A DNA stretch of 64,000 bases, from positions 1 to 64,000 of the forward strand of contig CAJQUW010006967.1 of NCBI GenBank assembly GCA_907163375.1. The letters run 5' to 3'. A program made the translations under genes and the position numbers. Source of the stretch: Prostheceraeus crozeri. Its lineage: Eukaryota > Platyhelminthes > Polycladida > Euryleptidae. Positions 1-10,925 of the stretch are shown here, one piece after another. How positions within the stretch are numbered: the first letter of the stretch is position 1; each line of letters starts with the position of its first letter. The notes beneath the pieces were generated by a model. The model did no database searches. It had not been told where the DNA came from and was given only the letters and a program-made list of their open reading frames with translations.

Positions 1-726
1 GTAAGTGTGAATACATCTAAGAAATACAACTTGAACTCATATTCAATTCAATTATGAATGTTTCAGAATCAAACAAAAACGATAGTAGGCTATAGAAGTC
101 ATATAATTCCATCAAAAGAAATTAAGGCTTTATTTAAATGATTGCATTGGAACTCTACTGCATCTGGAGCTGGCATTTATGCAGAATGGAGACTACTATT
201 GACGCTAGAATTATAAATCAGAACAAGACGCCGAAGATTCTCAACAGAAGGCTTCATACGATGAAAGCTGAACGCTGTTTCATATGTATGCAAACATCGA
301 TAAAACAAAGATTCAATTACTTTGAAAAAAATGAAACATATTCTATTTTACCCGCTAAGTGCATGCATTATGCACCTCTGATAGAGCTCTTCTGTCTCAA
401 TAATTATCATGTAATTATAAGCTTATAAAATACACAGCTAAGTGGATATTTTGGGTGACCAAGCAAATTACACTTTGGCAGCTTTAAAGAGTGACATTGC
501 CTTCGTAGCCAAATTAGATAAGAAATGATGAACGTGATTGCCGTAAATCAGGAAAATTGTTGATGACATGTATTCAACAGTTAATACCAATGATCCTCCA
601 AAGCGATGTATTAGCGGTATAGTAAGAACAACCGTGTCAAGTAACCAAAATTTAAATTAATTCAAAATTATTCTCCGCACCAAATAGAATCTCCAAATGG
701 GAATATTCCTTGGTTATTCATTTTAT
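1..726. other. No gene recognised; AT-rich DNA
   Basis: I see no conserved protein, RNA gene or repeat here. Short reading frames are present but lack recognisable motifs or splice signals. A 14-base word, AATAGAATCTCCAA, at about 684-697 recurs at about 1187-1200 and may be the target-site duplication of the inverted-repeat element that follows. Confidence 0.5.
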
Positions 727-1189
727 TTTTATAGATTGGAAAGAGCCAAGTAAATTGTTAGAATTTATAGTTGATTATTACTGCAATATATTGGTACTAT
801 GCAACCCTTTACTACCTGCCGCATAGCTCCTTCTCTTCTCTTCTCTTCTCTCTCTTCTCTTCTTGATTGAGAAAGACCTCGAAACCCGGGTCTCCTCGCA
901 TGTGTTTTTCCTGACTACAGTAGCGGACCATAGCGCGAGCGAGTAGCACGAGGGAGAGCTGTCTGATCTTCTCTCCCTCTTTCTCTCTCTACTTCTCGTA
1001 TCATAGTTTGTATATTTTGTATATCTTTTTTATATATCTCTTGATGTGAATTTCAAATTTTATTTTGTAAATCATTCACTAACTGCCTGATGATACCTAC
1101 GGATAGTAGGAGAAATATATTGCAGCAATAAGCAACTATAAAATCTAACAATTTACTTGGCTCTTTTTAATCTATAAAATAGAATCTCC
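727..1189 (+). mobile_element. Inverted-repeat element with hammerhead-like core
   Basis: Arms of about 68 bp at 727-794 and about 1112-1189 are inverted copies of each other with a few mismatches and one small indel. The same 14-base word lies next to both ends and looks like a target duplication. Just inside the right arm, 1087-1115 reads CTGATGA, then a 5-bp hairpin (CCTAC, loop GGATA, GTAGG), then GAAA. That is the layout of a hammerhead ribozyme core. The interior (801-1020) holds the word ACTACCTGCCGCATAGCTCC and TC-rich runs. A related copy lies in the opposite orientation at 27055-27290. No coding capacity is seen. Such cores are known from Penelope-like elements; assigning this element to them is inference. 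Confidence 0.6.
835..1000. repeat. TC-rich simple repeat
   Basis: Runs of TTCTC/TCTC occur at 832-865 and 966-995, inside the inverted-repeat element. Confidence 0.7.
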
Positions 1190-1635
1190 AATAGAGTTTT
1201 AGCAAGTGTTTTGCTATCGCGAAGGGAGTGTACTTGTCCGTGATGAAGATGGAACGGTTTTGCTGTCTGTGAGGTTATGGCTGTAGCGTGACGGGATGAA
1301 GCGAATGATGTTGGCGTTTCGCTTTATGATCTCTACTTTATGGCAACAGCGCTCGAGTGGAAAGTGTGGGAGTTGTTTTGAACAATTTGTTTAAAAGTGC
1401 TTAAAACACACAGACAGCAAGCTATGGCGAATATTTAAGAAGTGATCATTATGTGGCTATTTAACACTAAGGACTTCATAAGCAACAGCACGAAATCACA
1501 ATTTTTATAATCAAGAGCTTTTAAATCGCGCAATTTATAAAATGAGTTAATTAAAAATAGTAAATTATTATTTAAGAGAGCTGATGCCTTTCTTAACCTC
1601 TAGGGTCCCATCTCTCAAGACCTAAGGGAAAGTCT
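1190..1635. other. No gene recognised
   Basis: No motif, repeat or RNA gene is evident. A polymorphic LINE tail begins just downstream. Confidence 0.4.
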
Positions 1636-1880
1636 TTGACGCGTGAGAACGCGGACTTTTATTTTACGGCAGCGAAAGCTGGCCTGGAGAGTGCTGACAT
1701 GAGGATGATAAGATGGATGACTGGAGAGTCATTGCGAGATCGCCGCAAGGATGAAGATATTCGACTTGTGATGAGTCTGAAATCTGTTCAATGCGCACTG
1801 CAGCAAACTCGCCTACGATGGTATGGGCACGTGATGAGGAAAGATAGACAAGAATGTGTCAGAAGTGTGATGGAGCTAAC

Positions 1881-3271
1881 AGGGTGTCCGCGCAAATTTG
1901 AAAGAAAATTTCCCAGTGTTTTCCAAGATTTCCAGGGCAAAATCCATTTTCCAGGTTTTCCGGGGAAATTTGCCAAAAAGCAGGGGTCAAATTTGAACGA
2001 AAATGTTCAGACTTTCTGCAAGGAAATTTTACTCAAATACACGCGTCAAATTTAAAAGAAAAATTCTGTGGAAAATCTACCCAAAGTTCTGTGCTAAGGA
2101 GCTTGCATACCATTAAATTAATATCATTGACGAAAAAAAATTGAAAGTTGGCGTGAAATTGGCTGAATTTTTGAGGCGCAGGTGGTTCATTTTTAATGCT
2201 TAGACTATTAAAGAAATCTTTCATAACGCGTGAACCATCTGCCCTACTCATTCTTTACAAATCGTTTGTTAGACCGATCTTGGAGATTTGGAAGTGTAAT
2301 TTGGAATCCCTCATAAACCTCAGATACCATGTCAGTACCTGATAAACCATGTCGAAAGAGTTCAGAAAAGATTTTGCCTGTTTTTGCTCAGCTTCATGGT
2401 CTGGATTATCGGTCGAAACTGAAAAACCTTAATTTTCTCAGTCTGCAAGCTAGACGCATCCGCTATGGTCTCATCTTTCTTTTCAAGTTGCTTAATGGTG
2501 ATGTCAGCATCAATCGCGAACAGTTGTTTCGGTTCTCGCTCCGTACTCAAAATTATGATGTCAACAGTAAGATATTGATGCCACTCTGCAAACATAAATT
2601 TCGACACGATTTTTATGCTGTAAGCATTATTCGACATTGGAACTCCCTTACTGCTGAAGCACGGAACTCAACAACACTGAATGAATTTAAAAGATATATC
2701 AACTGCTACTTTGAGATGATAGATATGTGGTACCCCCGTTATAAAATAACTTTGCCTTTCCAGACGTCTTCATATCTACAATTTTCGGTTGTATCTCGGT
2801 TTACCCACACTGGGTTAAATGTTTGTCCTTTTCCTTATTTTGATATTCTACTTACAATTGTATTACTTTTTGACAAATAAATTATTATTATTATTATTCC
2901 AAATAAAAAATACCAGTATATGCATCAGACGGCTACATTATATTTCTGGAAAAAAATCTAAAGTTCGAAAAATGTTCATAGTTAACCATACCACGCAGTT
3001 CGGTCTCATTCATGTTGTATACGTTATGATAGGAGACTCCAGTCACTGGAATGTTCTAAAAACAAAAGAATTGTATGAGAATGAAGGCTATATTTGTAAC
3101 AAATAAGTAGAGATATGAAAAATAAAATCTGGAAAAATAAAAAACACTTCAACCATATAGAGTAAGTATGACCTCAACAACTTGCAATTAGTGTTTTATT
3201 AAGTTTATTTCCGGTTTTATTTCCAGGAGTTTTCCAGGTTTTCAAGGTTTTCCAGGGAGCGCGGACACCCT
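1881..3271. mobile_element. hAT-like TIR element inserted in a LINE
   Basis: The ends are perfect 13-bp inverted repeats, AGGGTGTCCGCGC at 1881-1893 and its complement at 3259-3271. They are flanked by GAGCTAA on both sides (1873-1879 and 3272-3278; 7 of 8 bases match if an 8-bp duplication is assumed). The CAGGGTGTC start is typical of hAT ends. Both subterminal regions are rich in TTTTCCAGG words. No transposase is present; the interior contains a foreign LINE tail (2196-2898). A very short relative with similar ends lies at 22202-22295. Confidence 0.7.
2196..2898 (+). pseudogene. LINE ORF2 tail nested in the TIR element
   Basis: Translated pieces in two frames give ...ITREPSALLILYKSFVRP, LEIW, then VERVQKR and F-LPVFAQLHGLDYRSKL with a long open stretch to 2878. 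This is the post-RT region of a CR1/Jockey-like LINE (LYKSLVRPxLEY ... RVQ+RFT). A frameshift near 2290-2330 separates the two parts. The segment ends in a (TTA)n tail at 2880-2898, a 3' end shared with the LINE pieces ending near 25015 and 62116. A 5'-truncated insertion is the simplest reading. Confidence 0.75.
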
Positions 3272-3466
3272 GAGCTAAATATGAATGGTGTTGATAAGAG
3301 AGGAAGACCGAGGAATATCTGGTCGTAAGTGGTGAAAGAAGACCTAAAAGCTGTAAGGCTCCAACCTCAAGACGCGGCCAATCGAGATCTGTGGTGAACT
3401 GCTCTCCGAAGAATGGGAAAACAGCCCAACCCTGCGAGCCGGGACAGACAGACATTAAATGGATAG

Positions 3467-4968
3467 TGAGGGAGTATTGCCGACAGTGATCACACCCTAT
3501 GGTGGGCAGATCCACCGCTAACTTTGCCTTATTGAAGGCAGATGGGAGCATAATTGAAAACATTTAACTAACTTGAATGCTCTTGAATCGTGAGTCTAAG
3601 TCAAAATAATTCTCTCGGCAGAAAAAGATGCTTGCTATTTCTTAAGTTTGCTTTACTATGTGGCATTTGATTAACTTATGATCTATGTTTCTGTGATTTC
3701 CCACAAACATCACGCTCATGGGATGATGATACAGGTACATTGCCACATAAGCTTGTAGACTTGTGTCCGTATCTAATTACATTATATTTTCAAGCTTTTC
3801 ATATAAATACCTATTAGATCTCTTTTCATTTTTTAGATAAGTAATATCATGAATTTAAGCTACCAGCGAAACATAATACGATCATGCCTACAATTTAATT
3901 ATCTGACGGTAGAATTGATAAGCCTACATATTGTATCAATCGAATGCAGGAGTGAACATTATTTTCAATCAAACTTCACCCAGCCGAAATGGGGCATGTC
4001 AACACCCCATAGATAAACATTGAGAACACAACAGTTGTTCTGAGATGAACATAGTAATAAACAACGGAAAGTGAATGCAAAGAAGCTGGGGCGTCACAGC
4101 ACCCCCACTTTGGCCAATAACGCAGCTCGGAAGCTTTTGGCTGGAGTTTAAAGATATTTTCTCACATAGGCCTCAGTAGTTCAAAGAGAGATGAAAGAAA
4201 AAAGTCCGGATTAGCCGCTTTCATTGTAAACAAACTTAAGGAGCACCAACATTTAATGCTGTGAGTGAGCAACCCTGCCTTTAGCTATCCTTAAGATTGA
4301 AGGGTCCTATCAATTTGAGACTTAGTAAAGCACATTGCCATGAAATTTAGGATGAAAAGGAATTCATCACCTCTGAAAATTATTGCGATTGATAATTATT
4401 CTACTATTTAAAAAGTAACAAAAATGATCAGTAGTGTCATGATCAATTTATTTTGTAAAGGAGAATAAAGAATGTTCAACCGTCACTCGTCGAATTTACT
4501 TGAAATATATCGGCAAATGATGACCGAGATTTTGCGTAAAGCACACGAAAGATTTTATCGCCAAATACAAGTTCAACAAAGTAATTCACGAACTGAAGAT
4601 TTGAAGATAAACATTTGATTACACGATGGAGTCAAATCTTCTTTCAACCCATTGCTTACTGAGTCCATGCAATGCGATGTCCTGATAGCGAAGATGACAT
4701 TCGCTTATCCAGATTCGTTTACAGAATATTTTACAATCAATTTCTGAACATTACAACACATCTCTCGCTAAAAATGAAAGAATGCGGAAAGCACCTACTT
4801 ACTGCTCAAATTCGTTGATAGTGTACCTTGCCGATGTCAAACAGTGGAATCTGTCATCGTTCAAGAGCTGCTGCCATGACAACGCATGTCGTCCTCGACA
4901 AAGCACTGTCTTCGATGTGCACGTCCTAGTGCTTGTTATTGAACTATCGGACTTCTATGCACAGATGG
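3467..4968. other. No gene recognised
   Basis: About 1.5 kb without a recognisable gene, repeat or RNA. Short open frames (for example 4782-4976) have no family resemblance that I can see. Confidence 0.4.
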
Positions 4969-5170
4969 TAGGATAGCTCAGTTGGTTAACGGTTCGGAAG
5001 TGCGGAAGGTCCGGGGTTCGAGTCTGTCCGCCGCGGCAGGTGGCACCACTCTCACTAGAGCCAACGCCAACCCTAGATCTCTAGCATGGCTCTGTGCTTT
5101 GGGTGGGGTAGGGAAAAGGAAAAATTTAGCAAAGTTTACTAGCAATTAACGGCAGCCATCGTCGCATTCA
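4969..5170 (+). mobile_element. tRNA-derived SINE
   Basis: 4969-5035 resembles a tRNA gene: an A-box-like TAGCTCAGTTGG at 4974-4985 and a B-box GGTTCGAGTC at 5025-5034, about 40 bases apart as in tRNA-type Pol III promoters. The acceptor and anticodon arms do not pair cleanly, so a working tRNA is unlikely. A GC-richer tail unrelated to tRNA follows to about 5170. This differs from the SINE family at 26585, 38569, 52022 and 53637. Confidence 0.6.
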
Positions 5171-5539
5171 TATGAACGAAGCAGCTACACTTTTCTTCAG
5201 TATTGATTGCTCTCTCGGTTGAATTAGAGGACTTCACTAAATGTCTATACATTTATGCCGATATCTGGTCCAACCGAAGACGCAGTCTACACATTGATGT
5301 CTGTCACATAGAATGGACGATTCAGATCATGGGTATGAATGATCAAAAACTAAATGCAAACATTCAGTAGACGTGAGAAATGTAGTTCGATTTTTGAGAA
5401 AATTCTCAAATCTTATGACCGAACTAATTTTCTCGTGCCGAACTTTCTTTCGGTCATTGAACGATTTCATAAACAGATATCCAGAACTTGAATCGATCAC
5501 ATTTGAAAAAATACAGGAACTAAGGTTTGGAAAGCTAAA
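5171..5539. other. No gene recognised
   Basis: No motif or repeat stands out before the palindrome at 5540. Confidence 0.4.
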
Positions 5540-5643
5540 AGTTGTAGGTGCGCTAATTTTATCCAGACAAACTAAATAGTTGACTATTGAAAAATTTGTC
5601 AACTATTTCCAGTTTGTCTGGATAAAATTAGCGCACCTACAAC
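5540..5643. repeat. Near-perfect 45-bp inverted repeat (foldback)
   Basis: The arm at 5540-5584 is repeated in inverse at 5597-5643 with only a 2-base indel; the spacer is about 12 bases. It starts with AGTTGTAGGTGCGCTAATTT and includes TCCAGACAAACT. This is either a small foldback MITE or a recent inverted duplication. Confidence 0.85.
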
Positions 5644-6809
5644 TCGAATAATAATTAATCAATAATATAATCATTTTAATCAACCATATGGTAGAAAATA
5701 TTGAATCAAAGTGCGGTCAAAACTCGGCGTTAGGTCAAACAAGATAACAAAAATGAGTTATTGATTGAGAAAAAATCTTCACAAGCTTAGGATTTGAACA
5801 AGTGCAATCTGCGTTAAATAATCACCAAACAAATAATTACTTTGCATCATAAGGATACAAATCACCTGCATAGCTTTGCCATGTCTCAACTAGAAACTGA
5901 AGGATTTTAGATGCATTCGTGTCTCTTACGTGACTGCTTCCTGGTGAAAAATATAAAAAAAGTCAAAATCTGTCAATTTGTGAAAGTGTTTTCCATGTTC
6001 TAGCTAATTGACGAGACGATTTTATTTTACTAGTTTCGAGTGCTGATCCCGGGAAGACTTTTAACTGACATCATCTCGAAATAGATGTAGGCCCCACACA
6101 GATAAATTGGTTCGTCTGCGTTGTTTGGTCTAGAGATGACTTTTTTGATAATGATGGTCACGCTTAGAACTAGTCCGGAGGGGCAAGAAGAGCAATGCTC
6201 CATTCATCAAGCCTGAATTCTGACGCACTAAATCATTGACACCGCATTGAACATTCACAGTCAATAAATCTAGATCGCGAGGAGTCGAACGATGTAAATA
6301 ATATTTCCATTTGACGAATTTATCACGGAGAAACATTGATTCAAATATGTGCACTGTTCACTTGGCAGATGTTCAGAATTCAATGTGAAAACAGTAGCTC
6401 GTGTGCTCCATAATACAACTTTCCTTGCGCATTACGCGTGATTGGCCAATCACGTAAGCCAAAAGGAGACATCTCTTTACCATTGCATACTGCTGAGATA
6501 GAAACGCGTCACCTCCACAGTAACCGCGAAAGCCGAATCCATCGCTGTGGATGTAGGCAACCCATTACTTCATGCACGTACATCACGTAATTAATACAAA
6601 ACTGCATCCTACATGCTACGAGTATATCAAGATTTCACTGAATCGATCCTGTATCCAGAAAACGTACGTTTTTATAGCAGCTTAAATGCCACAATTAGCT
6701 AGTCAGCAGGTGATGGGCATTTCTTTACATAATTTTCACCCCTAGCACAGCTATGAGCCATTGACAAAGCTAGGGGTTACTCAATGAAAAAGTAATAAAT
6801 TGTATTGTT
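5644..6809. other. No gene recognised
   Basis: No conserved coding segment, RNA gene or dispersed repeat is evident. Confidence 0.4.
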
Positions 6810-7346
6810 TTAAATAAATGAAAAAAACAGATACTCCAATCTGATTAAGCTGTCTCCATCAGAAACCTGTTCGCACACCACTTGAAAGTATCGAGATTGT
6901 ATTGGCCAAGGAAAGTGGTCTGGAGAGGCTGATTTCAAAGCTGTGCCGTGCGAACAAAAAAGCTTTACGAGTGACTCACAGTACGCGTGCGTTCTAAGCT
7001 CACATGATAGCATGTGAGTGCATTACCTCTGCGTGTGATTCTGGAGAAGATCTTAGGTTTGGGTGCGCATTCATTTACTGCAGAGTTGCTTCTACCGAAA
7101 TAGTATCTGTAGAAGAGACTGAGTGAAGCAACATCCCGTCTGACGGAGAGCGGCTGCATTGCTGCAACTTGTTAGCAAGCTTTTCACCCATAAGGTTCTT
7201 GTCAGTTTCTCAACCCGTTCAAGGAGGTTAAGATGTGTTTGTAGGGCACCGGCCCACAGATGACAACAATATTCCATCAGAGGACGAAAAGTGGCTTGTA
7301 AAGATAGCAGACAGTAGGCACAGATAATTGATTGGGTATGTGACAT
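6810..7346 (-). pseudogene. CR1/Jockey-like LINE tail, frameshifted
   Basis: Read on the minus strand, three overlapping frames give consecutive parts of one LINE ORF2 tail. First comes TFRPLMEYCCHLWAGA with LERVEKLTRT (7346-7160), then PLSVRRDVASLSLFYRYYFGR (7159-6965), then RTHAYCESLVKLF plus HGTAL (to 6840). RRDVASLxLFYRYYFGxC is a well-conserved block after the polymerase domain in CR1/Jockey elements. At least two frameshifts make it a relic. Confidence 0.8.
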
Positions 7347-7944
7347 CTTTCAGCAAGTGCAGCTCCAGTTCATGCAATTTGTTTTTTTGACACAATATTT
7401 TCTTCTTTTATCACGCAAGGACTCCCGAGAATTTTGGAAATCGAAACCGACTTTATCTGTGTTTTCCCTGTCGCAACATTCATCAACTTTTGGACATGAA
7501 ATGAATGCAATTTTGATATTGATCTTCTAATTCAACTATTTTTACTTCTGTATACCTCAAAATGTCAGTTCAAGTGAGCGGTGCTTTCAAATATTCAAAA
7601 TAATGTCAAAGTCTCTAACAATAATTTATCTATATCATAATCTCTATCAGTGTCGCCACTCCACCTAGTAAGATTATTATTGCCAGTTGATAAAAGTATT
7701 GCCAAATGTTCTTGGGGAAAGCGCATACAAGCACATGAGCAGTCAGAAAAAGTGATGAATTATAGGAAAATAATTGTATGTTAGATATGCTAACTACCAG
7801 ATACTTTAACAGGTGAACGTGAGAACAGCGAAAACACAGAGAAGCACGAACGTTTCCAAAAACAACTGACCATGAACGTGAAAACCCTAAAAACTATAGT
7901 AGATCATCGCCAGATATTATAGGCTTCTAGCATGGACTGATTCT
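7347..7944. other. No gene recognised
   Basis: AT-rich stretch with no support for coding or RNA function. Confidence 0.4.
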
Positions 7945-8175
7945 GAATTGAATTACAAAAATATTGTTTTCATGGAATGAACTGATAATTTTCAGCATAA
8001 AGAAGACTTGTGGAATGAACTACAAAAGTAATCACAAAAGTCAGCACTGTTAATTTCAGCAAAAAGATTTGTCGATTGAGCTACAAAAACATTTATATCG
8101 CAAAAGTCAGTAGGCCTACTGTACTGTTCATTTCAGCAAGAGAACTCGTGTGAACTGAATTACAAAAATACATGT
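7945..8175. repeat. Degenerate tandem repeat, unit about 60-75 bp
   Basis: The words GAACTACAAAA/GAATTACAAAA and TTTCAGCA(A/T)AA recur at 7961, 8018, 8078 and 8157 with variable spacing, giving roughly four diverged units. Confidence 0.5.
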
Positions 8176-8280
8176 ATATATACCACTGTGCTTCAAATTT
8201 CAAATTTGATAATTTCCATAAGAACTTGAGACTTAGACCTCCAAAGTAATATATACATTTATCACTTCATAACAAGAGCT

Positions 8281-9454
8281 TCAAACAGTCACTTCTTGGA
8301 AAATTTGGGCAATGGAAAGAAAAATTGCGCTGTTTCCGAAGTTTGCAATCGAAAGTTCAACAGCCTCTTTCTTTGCCTTTCGTTTCTTGGCATCCTTCGC
8401 TAATTGTTCCTTCACGAGAGTAACTTGTTTCAATTCCGCAACAGCCTCCTGTAATTTCAATTCAGTTGCTGTTTGTCTAGCATCAACTTCTTCCTTTTCC
8501 TTCTTCATAGACAACTCCTCCTTTCTCAGGTCTTCCAATCTATCCCTACTCAGTGGATCATTTTGTAACGCCCTATTTATTTCATCAGCTTCTAAAGCAG
8601 TCAGTTTCGCAATTCTCTCACTCTCTGATGATTTTTTCTGTTTTGCCAAAAGAGCATATATTCCACATGAGCTTTAAATCCTTGATTAATCACATCATTA
8701 TCCAATTTGAATGACGCGCTGGTTTCTTTTCTGCAGGAAGGAACGACATTGTAAAAGACTTTTCCTGATGTCATCGGACAATCGATTACGCTTCTCATTG
8801 TCATCGATGTCGTGCGACTTCCTGATGTCTCTTTCACAATCGGCATTTCCATGGAAAAGGGTGGAACAGGACGTCGGATGCTTCGGACATGCCTCGGATT
8901 TGGGCTAATCCTCCCATTGGTTTAAAAGTTGTCTGTCCGAAGATGGTCGATGTCATCATGAGAGACAATATTAGGAAGTTGATTTGCAAAATAAATGACG
9001 AAATCCTCCTTCAACTTAAAGGTTGTATATAAAGAAAACTCAGGCAACGAACAGCCCTCTTTTTCAGAGGGAGATCATCTCGCAGATAGGTCAACATTTT
9101 TACATAGTAATTCTTGCACCTGTACCGAAGTTCATCGGAAACTTCTTTGTTCGTGGGACTGAAGAGGATCCTGCCAACAGGAAGTTGATTATTGACGTCA
9201 CTGATATTTACTTTCATAGCAGTTTCACTGTCAATGTTCTGGTTTCAGAATTGTTCTGTGATATTCTTCACCATGCTCATGAGTTGAAGCCTCAAACGAT
9301 GAATTAAGATGGCCGAAGACTGTTGAAACCACTTTTCAAACTGTTTCACCATCTGCGCAACAGAGATAAAGAATCTGATTTTCTTCCTAATTTTGAGATC
9401 TTTCAAAGCGAGACATCTCTTTGAACGATCTGCGCCATCGTTCTGAGCGATCAA
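8281..9454 (-). pseudogene. Decayed hAT-family transposase
   Basis: The minus strand carries consecutive fragments in shifting frames. First is KIRKKIRFFISVAQMVKQFE (9454-9245). Next is a block with DELRYRCKNYYVKMLTYLRDDLP (9217-9011). Then comes the hAT dimerisation signature GNADCER at 8827-8850, followed by DIRKSHDIDDNEKRNRLSDD. Last is a Lys/Glu-rich coiled-coil tail (8649-8281, MAKQKKSSESERIAKL...). The order matches the C-terminal half of hAT/ZMYM-like transposases that end in a charged coiled coil. Frameshifts near 8655, 8890 and 9230 break it. No terminal inverted repeats were found by eye. Family assignment rests mainly on GNADCER and the fragment order. Confidence 0.65.
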
Positions 9455-10725
9455 CTAAAAAAAGGATTAACTTCGTTAGGAGGAAGTTCTTTAAAAAAAG
9501 ACCGGTGATATGAAATATGTACGAGTATAAAAAATAGCCCCTGGCGTTTATAAACATATTTCATTTTAACGCATTTGGTAAACTTAGCTCATAATTTTAC
9601 TGGAGCCGAAGTTAAAAAGTTAATGAAATATACCGACTTTCTTCCTCTCATATCTAGCAATTCTAACAGCCAGAATGTGGGAATGTTGGACTCGAGTATA
9701 ATGATGTCTCGTATTGATGTGATACAGTCTCAGAGACCAGCGATCAAGTATTGTGAATAATAGGTTTTACATTCGATATTAAAGTGACTCGCGTAATTCT
9801 TTTTCAATAGACCTATCTAATTATCTCAAAAGCATGCCCATCAAATCAAAAACTTCTTTTCACAATATCATCATCGTTTTAAATCTGAAAAATATCGCCA
9901 ACTACAATGAACTATCAGATAATTATTGCGTATTGCCACAAATTGTGAATATATTGCCACGAGTGGCAACACTGATCTCTATATCTATATAATAATCTAT
10001 AATTTTGATGGACTTAAGCTGAATTTTCATTTTGCTCGACAATAGGGAACGTTAATCTGAAAAAATGATAGCAAAATATCAGGAAACATATGTCTTTAAA
10101 CAACGCAAACTTTCATAAAACTTGTATTCGCCATGATGATGATATGAAGATGCAACAAAATCCCATACCCTGAGCAACGTAAATCTGAAAGTTAGTGGGT
10201 ATCGTTAATGCTTGCTAAGATATCGACATTTCCTTTTTGCAGCGACTATTGAATCACCGTGTATTTTGGCATGTTGTGACCACTTCAATACTACATGTTC
10301 AAAAGACGGAATCATTTGCAAAAATTCTATTTGCGGAAGCTTGTCGCTGCCTCTTACACGCAAATACGACAGAAAAGCAACATGGGTACTGTAAGTGAGC
10401 TTTGGCAAATCAGAACGCGCACAAAGACGTCAATGGAATACTTTTATCTTTATAGGTATCAATGTAAATGGCTCCACAGTTCTGTATCTAATTTTGCTAC
10501 TCCTCGTCACGCGCTCTTGAGATTACATGTAAAATAGGGAAGGGAAATCCAATGCTTTATTCTTTTTTCAATTATAAATCCAGGAATAGCCTCAATGCTT
10601 GCGATGTACATCATGTGTCAACATGCGGAGTTAGCAGAATAGTAACATAGCAATTAACTGCCGACTCATTAGCGAATCCGTAATAGCGCAGTAATTAAAT
10701 AATTACTGAGGTAACTCTGGTGACT
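9455..10725. other. No gene recognised
   Basis: A 67-codon minus-strand frame at 10205-10408 shows no family I recognise and no convincing splice context. The rest is AT-rich and featureless by eye. Confidence 0.4.
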
Positions 10726-10925
10726 GTGTAGAATACTTCCACTGACAGCTGGCAAAGACTGCACAATAGGATTCCTGCTGTGAGCATGTAAGTCAGAGAG
10801 CGGTTGTTTGATGGCTGCGTCAGCGGTAGATATAGTTTGGTCTGGTTACTTGGTGTCAGGGTTCGTTCTCGTTGGGTTCTTGGCCCCTATGAGCTATTGC
10901 TTATGACAGGCGAGACAACCTTGTA

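Larger units (their letters stand above)
1636..3466 (+). pseudogene. LINE reverse transcriptase C-terminal relic, split by an insertion
   Basis: 1636-1880 encodes the region after the polymerase domain of a non-LTR retrotransposon, with RMIRWMTGESLRDRR followed by LRWYGHVMRKD, a signature common to many animal LINE ORF2 tails. The frame resumes at 3272 with a GRPRNIW segment (the usual GRPKKTW block) and runs to a stop at 3464-3466. The two parts join exactly in frame if one copy of the duplicated GAGCTAA is discounted, so the 1.39-kb segment between them was inserted later. Two in-frame stops (TAA after IWS, TGA after DLW) show the copy was already decaying or has decayed since. Only the last part of the LINE is here. 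Confidence 0.8.

Noticed and set aside
4969-5035. Functional tRNA gene
   Set aside because: A- and B-box words are present, but the acceptor and anticodon stems do not pair and a non-tRNA tail follows, as in a SINE.
8312-8677. 121-codon plus-strand Phe/Ser-rich frame
   Set aside because: It is the antisense shadow of the coiled-coil end of the hAT transposase relic.
10205-10408. 67-codon minus frame as the missing next NRF1 exon
   Set aside because: It has a KWSQ word but none of the expected TQALR, CYK.HG or EDLL blocks, and the splice borders are not convincing.
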